From: Staphylococcus aureus | GTDB lineage: Bacteria; Bacillota; Bacilli; Staphylococcales; Staphylococcaceae | Reading direction: 5' to 3' | DNA: 64,000 nt | Assembly (NCBI RefSeq): GCF_001027105.1 | Contig: NZ_CP011526.1 | Coordinates: 1,364,001 to 1,428,000 of the forward strand | Shown: piece by piece, positions 23,358 to 34,180 of the stretch | Layout of the letters: each line of letters begins with the position of its first letter | Numbering within the stretch: position 1 is the first letter of the stretch | Program-made: the position numbers and the translations under genes | The notes under the pieces: model-generated | Told to the model about the DNA's origin: nothing | Seen by the model: the letters and a program-made list of their open reading frames with translations, nothing else | Databases searched by the model: none

Positions 23358-23444
23358 ACAACTATAGCACTGTATTCCATCTCTTTCGAAATAATTGTTA
23401 CTGCAGTGTAACTTAAAAGTCGATGATTTTGTGCATATAGTTGT
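23358..23444. terminator. Possible terminator hairpin downstream of the small membrane protein gene
   Basis: Nine-base inverted repeats (ACAACTATA / TATAGTTGT) enclose a shorter CACTG/CAGTG pair. The separation is large and no clear T-run follows, so this is weak. The rest of 23148–23450 holds the nikB upstream region. Confidence 0.25.
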
Positions 23445-23450
23445 CGAATA

Positions 23451-23795
23451 TTATTTTTTATCTTTACGGCGAAGTTCAGCGCCCTCATAGCCGTATTTTT
23501 CAATTTGCTTTTCTAATTTACGCGCTTTTCTTTCTTTACGCCAATTTCTAGTAAAATACCATAATAGAAAACTAATTAATAAACTCATAATCGCTAAAAA
23601 TGCAGCGTATCCTAATAATGGTTGATATTTTATATCTTGAAAATTTGGAATAAAAAATGCAAGCACACCTAATATAACAAATGTAATTACTGCAGATACA
23701 AACCATTTATTTAAAACTAAGCAACAGAATATTGTTAATAAAATCATTATTAATGTTGTGATCCATAAATAATTAGGCATATCGAATAATGTCAT
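23451..23795 (-). CDS. Small membrane protein of unknown function
   Basis: 114 residues with three hydrophobic helices (about 9–28, 33–50 and 60–82) and a strongly charged C-terminal tail rich in Arg, Lys and Glu (from about residue 86, NWRKERKARKLEKQIEK). I do not recognise a family with a known role. I chose the second ATG because the first directly abuts the AAAGGAGA ribosome-binding site. It is divergent from pepF and on the same strand as the nik genes but separated from them by 300 bases. Confidence 0.7.
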   Translation of the reverse strand: MTLFDMPNYLWITTLIMILLTIFCCLVLNKWFVSAVITFVILGVLAFFIPNFQDIKYQPLLGYAAFLAIMSLLISFLLWYFTRNWRKERKARKLEKQIEKYGYEGAELRRKDKK

Positions 23796-23999
23796 ATTCA
23801 TTCTCCTTTTATTTCATTACTTTCCTTGTATACATTTTATTATAAATTTTTAAAAACTTAAACAATAGCAGTCAGTTTCAAGCAATATTCTATCTACTAA
23901 TAGAAAAATCATTGTTCCTTGCGACATGGAAATCGTAACATTATCGTTTAGGAGACAAAATTATGTATAATGAATGTATTATACCAAAGGAGTGATTAT

Positions 24000-25814
24000 A
24001 TGTCTCAAGGTTTACCTTTAAGAGAAGATGTTCCTGTTTCAGAAACATGGGATTTAGTAGACTTATTTAAAGATGATCAACAATATTATGAAAGTATTGA
24101 CGCTCTAGTACAACAAGCAAATCAATTTCATCATACATATGCAACAACATTAAATTCAATCGAACAAATTAATACTGCTTTAGCTGAATTAGAAAATATT
24201 TTAATTGCCTTAGATCGCTTAAGTAATTATGCAGAACTACGTTTAAGTGTAGATACTAGTAATATCGAGGCACAAGTATTGAGCGCTAAATTATCTACTA
24301 CATACGGTAAAATTGTTAGCCAATTATCATTTGTAGAGTCAGAAATACTTGAATTACCAGAAGAAATACTTCAACAATTAGAAGAATCATGTCCATATCA
24401 ACACTATATTAAACAGTTAATAAAACAAAAGCCATTCCAATTATCTGCGTCGGTAGAACAAGTATTAGCAACTTTATCACCTACGCTAAACAGTCCTTAC
24501 GATTTATACGGCACGACAAAAATGCTAGATATTACATTCGATTCATTTGAACATGATGGTACAACGTACCCTGTCGACTATGCTACGTTTGAAAATGATT
24601 ATGAAGATAATAAAGATCCTGAGTTTAGACGTAAAAGTTTCAAATCGTTTAGCGATGGGATTCGAAAATATCAGCATACTACCGCGGCTACATATAATAT
24701 GCAAGTACAACAAGAAAAAATTGAAGCTGATTTACGTGGATTTGAATCAGTCATCGATTATTTATTACATAGTCAAGAAGTAACGCGTGATATGTTTGAC
24801 CGTCAAATCGATATGATTATGCGTGACTTGGCACCAGTTATGCAGAAATATGCTAAACTTTTACAACGTATTCACGGATTAGATAACATGCGTTTTGAAG
24901 ACTTGAAGATTTCTGTAGACCCTGATTATGAACCAGAGATTTCAATTGAAGACTCAAAAAATTATATTTTCGGTGCGTTAAGTGTTTTAGGTGATGACTA
25001 TACAAACATGTTACGTGAAGCATACGATCAGCGATGGATTGATTTTGCACAAAATAAAGGTAAAGATACAGGCGCATTTTGTGCAAGTCCATACTTTACA
25101 CATTCATATGTGTTTATTTCTTGGACTGGTAAAATGGCTGAAGCATTTGTCTTAGCACATGAATTAGGTCATGCAGGTCATTTTACATTAGCTCAAAAAC
25201 ATCAACCATATCTTGAATCAGAAGCATCAATGTACTTTGTTGAAGCCCCTTCTACAATGAATGAAATGTTGATGGCCAATTATTTATTTAACACAAGTGA
25301 TAATCCAAGATTTAAGCGTTGGGTTATTGGCTCAATTTTATCTAGAACATATTATCATAATATGGTTACCCATTTATTAGAAGCTGCTTATCAACGTGAA
25401 GTGTATCACAAAGTAGATCAAGGTGAATCTTTAAATGCGCCGACATTAAATGAAATAATGCTAAATGTTTATAAACAATTTTTTGGAGATGCAGTAGACA
25501 TGACTGAGGGTGCTGAATTAACATGGATGCGTCAACCTCATTACTATATGGGATTATATTCGTATACGTATTCTGCTGGCTTAACAATCGGAACTGTCGT
25601 TTCTCAAAAGATTAAAAATGAAGGCCAACCAGCTGTTGATGCTTGGTTAGAAACATTGAAAAAAGGTGGTAGTGTATCACCTGTCGAACTTGCAAACATT
25701 GCAGGTGTAGACATTACTACAGAACAGCCACTTAAATCTACAATTCAATATATTTCTGATTTAGTCGATGAAGTTGAAAAATTAACAGATGAAATTGAGC
25801 AAGCAAATAACTAA
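24000..25814 (+). CDS. pepF: Oligoendopeptidase F
   Basis: M3-family zinc endopeptidase hydrolysing medium-size peptides in the cytoplasm. It has 604 residues. The zinc site HELGH is at residues 387–391, with the third ligand expected in the ESEASMYFVEAPSTMNE helix about 25 residues later. The C-terminal SYTYSAGLTIGTVV motif with the transition-state Tyr pair is present. The ATG follows CAAAGGAGTG; a longer in-frame extension has no ribosome-binding site. Its proximity to the Opp-type genes is suggestive, but it is on the opposite strand. Confidence 0.94.
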   Translation: MSQGLPLREDVPVSETWDLVDLFKDDQQYYESIDALVQQANQFHHTYATTLNSIEQINTALAELENILIALDRLSNYAELRLSVDTSNIEAQVLSAKLSTTYGKIVSQLSFVESEILELPEEILQQLEESCPYQHYIKQLIKQKPFQLSASVEQVLATLSPTLNSPYDLYGTTKMLDITFDSFEHDGTTYPVDYATFENDYEDNKDPEFRRKSFKSFSDGIRKYQHTTAATYNMQVQQEKIEADLRGFESVIDYLLHSQEVTRDMFDRQIDMIMRDLAPVMQKYAKLLQRIHGLDNMRFEDLKISVDPDYEPEISIEDSKNYIFGALSVLGDDYTNMLREAYDQRWIDFAQNKGKDTGAFCASPYFTHSYVFISWTGKMAEAFVLAHELGHAGHFTLAQKHQPYLESEASMYFVEAPSTMNEMLMANYLFNTSDNPRFKRWVIGSILSRTYYHNMVTHLLEAAYQREVYHKVDQGESLNAPTLNEIMLNVYKQFFGDAVDMTEGAELTWMRQPHYYMGLYSYTYSAGLTIGTVVSQKIKNEGQPAVDAWLETLKKGGSVSPVELANIAGVDITTEQPLKSTIQYISDLVDEVEKLTDEIEQANN

Positions 25815-25846
25815 GATGCGAGACAATTTATAGTAGAACAATATAA

Positions 25847-25892
25847 ACCAAGATTTTCACATTACTAATTGTGAGAATCTTGGTTTTTTTGA
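25847..25892 (+). terminator. pepF terminator
   Basis: A 16-bp stem (AACCAAGATTTTCACA with TGTGAGAATCTTGGTT, one mismatch) is followed by seven or more T. Confidence 0.85.
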
Positions 25893-25953
25893 GGGTTTAT
25901 GAATAATAGAAATATATATTTATCGTAAGGGATTTTATAGTAATAACTTTAAG

Positions 25954-26595
25954 TTATTGTTCGTAATGTGTACCTGTTAAATAAAAATAAACACTTTCAG
26001 CGATGTTAATAATATGATCACCAATACGTTCTAAATGTCTTGCTGCTAAATGAGCTTGTGCAGCGACAAATGGATCGTTATCAATAAGATACGTTGCGTT
26101 AATAATATGACTATATAAGTCATCGATATCTTCATCACGCTCAATTATTTCTCTTATTAATACGGTATCTTTCTTTTTAAATGCTTGATCTAAGTCCTTT
26201 AACATTAACATAGCTAATTTACCCATTGTCTTTAAACGGGTTAACACATAATCATCTGTAATCTTTGTACGCAATCGAATATTGGCAATACTCGAGGCAT
26301 TATCTCCTATTCTTTCTAAATCGGAGGCGATTTTTAATGAAGAAATCATCATACGCAAATCACTCGCAATGGGCTGTTGCTTTGTAATTAACATGATAAC
26401 TCGCTCATTAATATCATAATTTAATTGATTGATATGTTTATCGTTTTTAACTGTTTGTCGTGCAAAGCCTCTATCGTCAATACTTAATGATTTTATACCA
26501 TTTTCAATACTCACATAGACATTTGCACCTAACCGACGTAATTCTTTTATTAAATCATCAAGTTGCTCCTGATATCGTTGTCTAATTATTGCCAT
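25954..26595 (-). CDS. phoU: Phosphate transport regulator PhoU
   Basis: Negative regulator linking the Pst transporter to PhoPR signalling and phosphate homeostasis. The 213-residue protein has two three-helix PhoU repeats, each with the metal-binding E(R)xxD motif: ERIGDNASSIAN (about 93–104) and ERIGDHIINIAE (near the C-terminus). It is the last gene of pstSCAB-phoU and lies six bases after pstB. In S. aureus phoU changes are associated with persistence. Confidence 0.94.
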   Translation of the reverse strand: MAIIRQRYQEQLDDLIKELRRLGANVYVSIENGIKSLSIDDRGFARQTVKNDKHINQLNYDINERVIMLITKQQPIASDLRMMISSLKIASDLERIGDNASSIANIRLRTKITDDYVLTRLKTMGKLAMLMLKDLDQAFKKKDTVLIREIIERDEDIDDLYSHIINATYLIDNDPFVAAQAHLAARHLERIGDHIINIAESVYFYLTGTHYEQ

Positions 26596-26601
26596 TATAT
26601 A

Positions 26602-28417
<1,816 letters not shown>

Positions 28418-28418
28418 A

Positions 28419-29345
28419 TTAATACTCCTCCCTAAAACGCTTAGAAATCCACTGAGAAAGTAAATTCATGATTAAGGTAAAGATAAATAGTGTGAACCCT
28501 ACAGCATAAATACTGTAATAAATATTTGATCCAAATGTTGCATCACCTGTCGCTATCTCAACAATATATCCAGTCATTGTTTGAATCGAACTTGTTAAAC
28601 TTAATGAAGCTGTTGGCGAACTACCTGCCGCTAATGATACAATCATCGTTTCTCCAATTGCTCTTGAAATCGCGAGAACGATTGAAGCTACAATACCTGA
28701 TGTTGCTGCGGGAAGTACGACTTTAGTTGCTACTTCTAATTTAGTTGCTCCAAGTCCATAGGCACCTTCTCGAATTTTATTTGGTACAGATGCCATTGCA
28801 TCCTCACTCAAACTTGTGATGAGAGGGACAATCATAATACCGACAACTAAGCCGGGACTTATAGCATTAAACTCTCCAAGACCTGGTATGAAAGATCTTA
28901 ATACTGGTGTAACAAAGGTTAATGCAAAGAAACCAAACACAATTGTTGGTATTCCTGCTAAAATTTCTAATATCGGTTTAATTATGCGTCGTGCACGGTC
29001 ACTTGCATATTCACTTAAATAAATTGCTGCACCAAGCCCGACTGGAACTGCAAATATAGTCGCAATAACTGTGATTTTTAAAGTCCCTATTATCAATGCC
29101 CAGATACCAAACTTAGGGTCTGAACCGGTAGGATTCCAAGTAGTAGAAAATAGAAATTCAGTTATTGGAATTCTGGTGAAAAAAGTGATGGTTTCTAAAA
29201 GCAATGTGATTAATATACCTAGTGTTGTTAAAATGGAAATCGCTGAAATTGCGGCTAAAATAACTGGTATAATTTTGTCATTATGCTTTCCTTTTTTATT
29301 ATTATTTTTTTCGATTAAAGCTTTAACATTAGTAGATGAAGTCAT
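28419..29345 (-). CDS. pstC: Phosphate ABC transporter permease PstC
   Basis: Partner permease of PstA, 308 residues, six predicted helices, with the STTWNPTGSDPKFG extracellular loop and the docking loop REGAYGLGATKLEVATKVVLP typical of PstC. The ATG after AGAGGTTTG was chosen over an upstream in-frame start with no ribosome-binding site. About 190 bases, including a small hairpin, separate it from pstS. Confidence 0.95.
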   Translation of the reverse strand: MTSSTNVKALIEKNNNKKGKHNDKIIPVILAAISAISILTTLGILITLLLETITFFTRIPITEFLFSTTWNPTGSDPKFGIWALIIGTLKITVIATIFAVPVGLGAAIYLSEYASDRARRIIKPILEILAGIPTIVFGFFALTFVTPVLRSFIPGLGEFNAISPGLVVGIMIVPLITSLSEDAMASVPNKIREGAYGLGATKLEVATKVVLPAATSGIVASIVLAISRAIGETMIVSLAAGSSPTASLSLTSSIQTMTGYIVEIATGDATFGSNIYYSIYAVGFTLFIFTLIMNLLSQWISKRFREEY

Positions 29346-29510
29346 AATCAAACCTCTTTCTATTACTCCCAAAATAATTAGATTTGTAAAATAATGATGA
29401 ACCACTATTTTAAGTTGATAAGCTTGTAGACTAACTGAATGTCAAAATCAGCGTCTCGATAAATCAAGCTTTGTACTCTAAATAATGATTCACCATCAAA
29501 ATCATGTTTC

Positions 29511-29534
29511 AAGACACATTTGAAATTGCGTCTT
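29511..29534 (-). terminator. Possible attenuator between pstS and pstC
   Basis: An 8-bp stem (AAGACGCA / TGTGTCTT on the minus strand, one G-U) begins one base after the pstS stop. It lacks a strong T-run, so it could be a partial terminator or an mRNA 3'-stabilising hairpin giving more PstS than PstCAB. This is inference. Confidence 0.45.
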
Positions 29535-29535
29535 A

Positions 29536-30519
29536 TTATTTTTTGTCTTCAGACTTTTTATCATCAGATTTCTTGTCGTCTGATTTTTGATTTTTATCAA
29601 TAAATGCTTTTAAATCATCTAATTGTGATTTGTATGTTTTCTCTGGTGCTGCTACATATCCAGCTTCTTCAGCTGCTTTACCTTTATCTTCTAAGACGAA
29701 TTTGATAAATTCTGACATTACTTTATTATCTTTCAATGCTTTTTCATTTACATAAATGAATAATGGTCTACTTAATGCATAAGAGTTATCTTGAATTGTT
29801 TTTTTCGTAGGCTCTGTTGCTTTACCATTTTCATCTTTGATTTTAACTTCTTTTAATTTATCTTTATTTTGTACGTAGAAGTTATATCCAAAGTATCCGA
29901 TTCCCTCTTTGTTTTTCGTTACAGAAGAAACGATAGCATTTGTATCAGCATTTTTTTCTGCTTTAATATCTTCTTTATTCATTACTTCATTTTCAAAGAA
30001 GTCATAAGTACCATGACTTGAGTTTGGTGATACAGCATTTATTTTTTTATCTGGCCATTTACTATTAACATCTTTCCATGTTTTAGCTTTTCCAGAATAA
30101 ATTGCTTTTAATTGCTGTTTGTCTAATTCATCTACAAAATCATTTTCTTTATTTACAGCAACCGTTACACCATCTTGCGCAATTTTGAATTCTTTGTATT
30201 TGATATTCTTATCTTGTAATTTTTGCTTCTCTTCATCTTTAATTGGTCTAGAAGCATCAGCGAAGTCGATATCTCCTGCAATGAATTTTTGGAAACCAGC
30301 ACCTGTACCAGCTTGTCCTGCTGAGATTTTAGCATCCGAGTGATCTTGAGCCCATTTTTCATTTAATTTCTCCACAATTGGTGCTACTGTTGATGAGCCA
30401 TCACCTTTAGCTTCCCCTTTTAAATCACTATTACCACTGCCACCATTACCGCCACCACAAGCACCTAATAATAGTGTTGCACCTAAAGCTGTAGTACCAA
30501 CAAATTGCCATTTTTTCAT
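29536..30519 (-). CDS. pstS: Phosphate-binding lipoprotein PstS
   Basis: Extracytoplasmic phosphate-binding lipoprotein, 327 residues. The signal peptide ends in the lipobox LLLGAC with Cys21 as the lipidated residue, followed by a Gly/Ser/Asn linker. Phosphate-site segments [27 protein letters not shown] and the [10 protein letters not shown] loop are visible. The C-terminal 16 residues are a repetitive Lys/Asp/Ser tail ([14 protein letters not shown]). First gene of the pst operon; PhoP-box-like repeats precede it. Confidence 0.96.
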
Positions 30520-30610
30520 TGAAATATCCTCCCTGTATGAACAACAAATAGTATTTGTATTGATTACATCTTTATCTTAACCTTGAATTATTAACCTCAT
30601 TTTTAGAAAC

Positions 30611-30664
30611 TGTAAATGTTACATAAAAAATTGTTAAGAAAATGTAAATATTAATTTTTGTTAA
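30611..30664 (-). promoter_or_regulatory. PhoP-box-like TTWACA repeats upstream of pstS
   Basis: On the minus strand, TTTACA and TTAACA are separated by exactly five bases (complementary to 30643–30648 and 30632–30637), the spacing of Bacillus PhoP boxes. Further copies lie at 30659–30664 (TTAACA) and 30611–30616 (TTTACA). They sit 90–145 bases upstream of the pstS start and fit phosphate-starvation control. Confidence 0.65.
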
Positions 30665-30850
30665 TCTAAAAAATATTGCTTCATTAGTAAAATTAAAATG
30701 CTTCCTGAAAAATTATCGAAATTTAAATATGAATACAAAAATGGCTGGGACATAAATCCCTAAAAAAACAGCAGTAAGATAATTTTCAATTAGAAAATAT
30801 CTTACTGCTGTTCTCTATTTATACAATACTTCGTATTGAATGGCTTCGCT

Positions 30851-30910
30851 TTGCCCGTCTGTCACATTACTGTAAAATTCTATAAATAGAATTTTTGATG
30901 ACGGGTCCCT
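30851..30910 (+). repeat. STAR-like hairpin repeat nested in IS copy 1 (first)
   Basis: A GC-bounded hairpin (TTGCCCGTC at the left, GACGGGTCCC at the right) with an AT-rich inner stem AAAATTCTAT / ATAGAATTTT. It is absent at the corresponding point of IS copy 2, so it inserted into, or was lost from, one copy. Confidence 0.6.
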
Positions 30911-30929
30911 TCCTAGGGTGCCGTCTCAG

Positions 30930-30991
30930 CCACCCCAACCGGCACATTGTTGTAAGCTGACTATATGTCAGCTTCTGTGTTGGGGCCCCTG
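30930..30991 (+). repeat. STAR element nested in IS copy 1 (second)
   Basis: Contains the STAR core TGTGTTGGGGCCCC at 30976–30989, matching the described S. aureus repeat consensus. It forms a hairpin with CACCCCAAC at the left and an inner stem AAGCTGAC / GTCAGCTT. Also absent from the equivalent position of IS copy 2. Confidence 0.75.
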
Positions 30992-31058
30992 TCTTCGACT
31001 GGCACTGCTCCCTCAGGAGTCTCGCCATTAATACTACGTATTAACATGTAATTTTACT

Positions 31059-31355
31059 TTGAAATACATTAAAGCCCAAATTAATCAAAAGCTTTCTGAA
31101 CCAGAAACGAAAAAAATCTATAGTCATAGAAAAATTTATGTAGAGCCTGTTTTTGGATTTATGAAGGCTATTTTGGGTTTCACTCGAATGTCAGTTCGAG
31201 GAATAAATAAAGTTAAACGAGAGCTAGGTTTTGTATTAATGGCACTTAATATAAGGAAAATAGCAGCTCAACGAGCTGTACATTATAAAATACATATCAA
31301 AAAAGCTGATTTCCATCAAATAATTAATAGAAATCAGCTTTTTTACATTGCCTAA
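31059..31355 (+). pseudogene. C-terminal fragment of an IS1182-like transposase
   Basis: The remaining 98 codons correspond to the C-terminal part of a DDE transposase (segments KIYVEPVFGFMKAILGF, including the conserved late Glu, and GINKVKRELGFVLMALN). The frame starts only from a TTG created by the deletion and has no ribosome-binding site. Copy 2 carries the same C-terminus with a frameshift. Confidence 0.85.
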
Positions 31356-31451
31356 GAACTTAATGTCCCAGCCTATTCGTTTGAATTATTTAATTTTTTA
31401 CTTTGAAAGGAATGTTTAAAAAACTACTTCATCTGTCCGATTTAATATTGA

Positions 31452-31482
31452 ATAAAAAAAACACGCATCCTACGACACGTGT
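31452..31482 (-). terminator. cvfB terminator
   Basis: On the minus strand a short ACACG…CGTGT stem is followed by eight T, directly downstream of the cvfB stop. Confidence 0.65.
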
Positions 31483-31490
31483 AAAAATGA

Positions 31491-32393
31491 TTATTCTTTT
31501 GAGTCCATTCGACTCCAACCTTTTTTAGTTAAAGCGATTTTACCTGTTTCTATATTAATAATCTTCTGTTTATATAAGTGACCGATTGCACGTTTGAATG
31601 AACCTTTACTCATATTGAATACTTCTTTAATCGCTTCAGGGCTTGATTTGTCCCAGAATGGTAATTCACCATCATATTCAACTAGTAAATCAAAGATGAC
31701 TTGGCCGTCATCGTCTAAACGTTCATGTGCAAGTGGTAAAAATGAACCATTTAACTCACCTTTATCATTATGCCCGATAATTCTAACTTGAACAGATTCA
31801 CCTAATCTTGGTTCAGCTTTACGTTCTGATTCATGTACGAAAATTTTGTAACCTGATTCGCTTAATAAAAAGCTACCAATTCGTAATACGCGGTAAGGTT
31901 TGGCTTCAATGACTTCGTTTTTTAAATTATCGTCGTGTACAGGTGTAAACATATTTTCTACAACAGATTCACTCGCTAAACGTCCATACATATGATTCTC
32001 ACGGTCAATTCGTAATGTAACTAGCAAATAATCACCAGGTTGTGGCCATAGTGATTTCACTTTTGGTAAATCTTCCCATGGTACTAACACTTCACGGGGT
32101 AATCCAACATCTATACGTGCCCCATCGCGATCCGTTTTAAGTACTTTAGCAAAGTCATATTTATCTTTCGTAATATCAGGCATATTTTGAGTTGCAAATA
32201 ATTCACCTGAACGGTTTGGATAAATGAAGAAACTATATTCTTCACCTACTTCTAATTCATCATCATCGTTCATTTCTGATTGGTTTAACTTTACGTTTTC
32301 ACCGTTTGGTCCTTTTAAAAGGTAAGTTGAACCTTGTAACCCTACTACTTCAAGGAATTCTATAGAACCTACTATATCTTTGTCTAATGCCAT
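31491..32393 (-). CDS. cvfB: Conserved virulence factor B, S1-domain RNA-binding protein
   Basis: CvfB is an RNA-binding protein that influences virulence-factor production (hemolysin, DNase, protease) in S. aureus; the B. subtilis relative is YitL. It has 300 residues. The layout is three consecutive S1-like OB folds (roughly 5–65, 70–140 and 150–220) and a C-terminal winged-helix domain (about 235–295, SPEAIKEVFNMSKGSFKRAIGHLYKQKII). Monocistronic, divergent from the ABC-F gene. Confidence 0.93.
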   Translation of the reverse strand: MALDKDIVGSIEFLEVVGLQGSTYLLKGPNGENVKLNQSEMNDDDELEVGEEYSFFIYPNRSGELFATQNMPDITKDKYDFAKVLKTDRDGARIDVGLPREVLVPWEDLPKVKSLWPQPGDYLLVTLRIDRENHMYGRLASESVVENMFTPVHDDNLKNEVIEAKPYRVLRIGSFLLSESGYKIFVHESERKAEPRLGESVQVRIIGHNDKGELNGSFLPLAHERLDDDGQVIFDLLVEYDGELPFWDKSSPEAIKEVFNMSKGSFKRAIGHLYKQKIINIETGKIALTKKGWSRMDSKE

Positions 32394-32539
32394 GTTATTC
32401 TCCTTCGATTCTTGTATTCTTTATTATTATAACATGTGTGAGTCATTCTATCATTACAACTTATATGAGGTCGAAACTGTGACGATAATATGATATAATT
32501 CTTCCGTTAGAATATCGAATGAAAAAAAGGAGAAAATGC

Positions 32540-34141
32540 ATGTTACAAGTAACTGATGTGAGTTTACGTTTTGGAGATCGTAAACTATTTGAAGATGTAA
32601 ATATTAAATTTACAGAAGGTAATTGTTATGGATTAATTGGTGCGAATGGTGCAGGTAAATCAACATTCTTAAAAATATTATCTGGTGAATTAGATTCTCA
32701 AACAGGACATGTTTCATTAGGGAAAAATGAACGTCTAGCTGTTTTAAAACAGGACCACTATGCTTATGAAGATGAACGCGTGCTTGATGTTGTAATTAAA
32801 GGTCACGAACGTCTTTATGAGGTTATGAAAGAAAAAGATGAAATCTATATGAAGCCAGATTTCAGTGATGAAGATGGTATCCGTGCTGCTGAACTTGAAG
32901 GTGAATTTGCAGAAATGAATGGTTGGAATGCTGAAGCTGATGCTGCTAACCTTTTATCTGGTTTAGGTATCGATCCAACTTTACACGATAAAAAAATGGC
33001 TGAATTAGAAAACAACCAAAAAATTAAAGTATTATTAGCGCAAAGTTTATTCGGTGAACCAGACGTACTATTACTGGATGAGCCTACTAACGGTCTCGAT
33101 ATTCCAGCAATCAGTTGGTTAGAAGATTTCTTAATTAACTTTGATAATACTGTTATCGTAGTATCGCATGACCGTCATTTCTTAAATAATGTATGTACTC
33201 ATATCGCTGATTTAGACTTCGGTAAAATTAAAGTTTATGTTGGTAACTATGATTTTTGGTATCAATCTAGTCAGTTAGCTCAAAAGATGGCTCAAGAACA
33301 AAACAAGAAAAAAGAAGAAAAAATGAAAGAGTTACAGGACTTTATTGCTCGTTTCTCAGCTAACGCTTCTAAATCTAAACAAGCAACAAGTCGTAAAAAA
33401 CAACTCGAGAAAATTGAATTAGATGATATTCAACCATCATCAAGAAGATATCCTTTCGTTAAATTCACACCTGAGCGCGAAATCGGTAATGACTTACTAA
33501 TCGTTCAAAATCTATCTAAAACGATTGACGGTGAAAAAGTATTAGATAATATTTCATTCACAATGAATCCAAATGATAAAGCAATTTTAATTGGGGATAG
33601 TGAAATTGCGAAAACCACATTGCTTAAAATATTAGCCGGTGAAATGGAACCAGACGAAGGTTCATATAAATGGGGTGTAACAACGTCATTAAGTTACTTC
33701 CCTAAAGATAACTCAGAATTCTTTGAGGGCGTTAATATGAACCTTGTAGATTGGTTAAGACAATACGCACCAGAAGATGAGCAAACTGAAACATTTTTAC
33801 GCGGCTTCTTAGGCCGTATGCTATTTAGTGGAGAAGAAGTTAAGAAAAAAGCTAGTGTACTTTCAGGTGGAGAAAAAGTACGTTGTATGCTAAGTAAAAT
33901 GATGTTATCAAGTGCAAACGTTCTTTTACTTGATGAACCAACAAACCACTTAGACTTAGAAAGTATTACTGCTGTTAATGATGGACTTAAATCATTCAAA
34001 GGTTCTATTATCTTTACTTCATATGACTTTGAATTTATCAATACAATCGCAAACCGTGTTATCGATTTAAATAAACAAGGTGGCGTTTCAAAAGAAATTC
34101 CATATGAAGAATATTTACAAGAAATCGGCGTTTTAAAATAA
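32540..34141 (+). CDS. ABC-F family ATPase (YkpA/YbiT-like), second ATP site degenerate
   Basis: Soluble tandem-ATPase of the ABC-F group, members of which act on ribosomes; it is not a known resistance type. It has 533 residues. The first half is complete: GANGAGKST, Walker B LLLDEPTNGLD, switch His in VVSHDRHFLN. A charged linker rich in Lys and Glu (about 255–300) follows. In the second half the P-loop reads GDSEIAKTT, lacking two of the usual glycines, and the switch His is replaced (FTSYDFEF), although LSGGEKVR and LLLDEPTNHLD remain. Start at the ATG after AAAAGGAGA. The exact role is unknown. Confidence 0.87.
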   Translation: MLQVTDVSLRFGDRKLFEDVNIKFTEGNCYGLIGANGAGKSTFLKILSGELDSQTGHVSLGKNERLAVLKQDHYAYEDERVLDVVIKGHERLYEVMKEKDEIYMKPDFSDEDGIRAAELEGEFAEMNGWNAEADAANLLSGLGIDPTLHDKKMAELENNQKIKVLLAQSLFGEPDVLLLDEPTNGLDIPAISWLEDFLINFDNTVIVVSHDRHFLNNVCTHIADLDFGKIKVYVGNYDFWYQSSQLAQKMAQEQNKKKEEKMKELQDFIARFSANASKSKQATSRKKQLEKIELDDIQPSSRRYPFVKFTPEREIGNDLLIVQNLSKTIDGEKVLDNISFTMNPNDKAILIGDSEIAKTTLLKILAGEMEPDEGSYKWGVTTSLSYFPKDNSEFFEGVNMNLVDWLRQYAPEDEQTETFLRGFLGRMLFSGEEVKKKASVLSGGEKVRCMLSKMMLSSANVLLLDEPTNHLDLESITAVNDGLKSFKGSIIFTSYDFEFINTIANRVIDLNKQGGVSKEIPYEEYLQEIGVLK

Positions 34142-34180
34142 ACATAATATGTAGAATTTCTTTTCGAAAATCTCTGTATT

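Larger units (their letters stand above)
30743..31373 (+). mobile_element. Decayed IS1182-like element, copy 1 (internally deleted)
   Basis: Bounded by inverted termini GGCTGGGACAT (30743) and ATGTCCCAGCC (ending 31373). Inside the left end is a long hairpin (ACAGCAGTAAGATA … TATCTTACTGCTGT). Two STAR-type hairpins are nested in the 5' flank. Only the last third of the transposase remains. Compared with copy 2 (46951–47915) the part from upstream of the start codon to within the gene is gone, the junction falling at two similar GAATACTTTAAA-type sites. It cannot transpose on its own. Confidence 0.8.

Noticed and set aside
23318-23503. 61-codon minus-strand frame after the small membrane protein gene
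   Set aside because: Overlaps the real gene's 3' end in another frame, with no ribosome-binding site; more likely part of the untranslated/terminator region.
31059-31355. Small functional gene at the IS remnant
   Set aside because: The apparent 98-codon frame is only the C-terminus of a transposase opened by a deletion; its TTG start has no ribosome-binding site and the catalytic core is missing.
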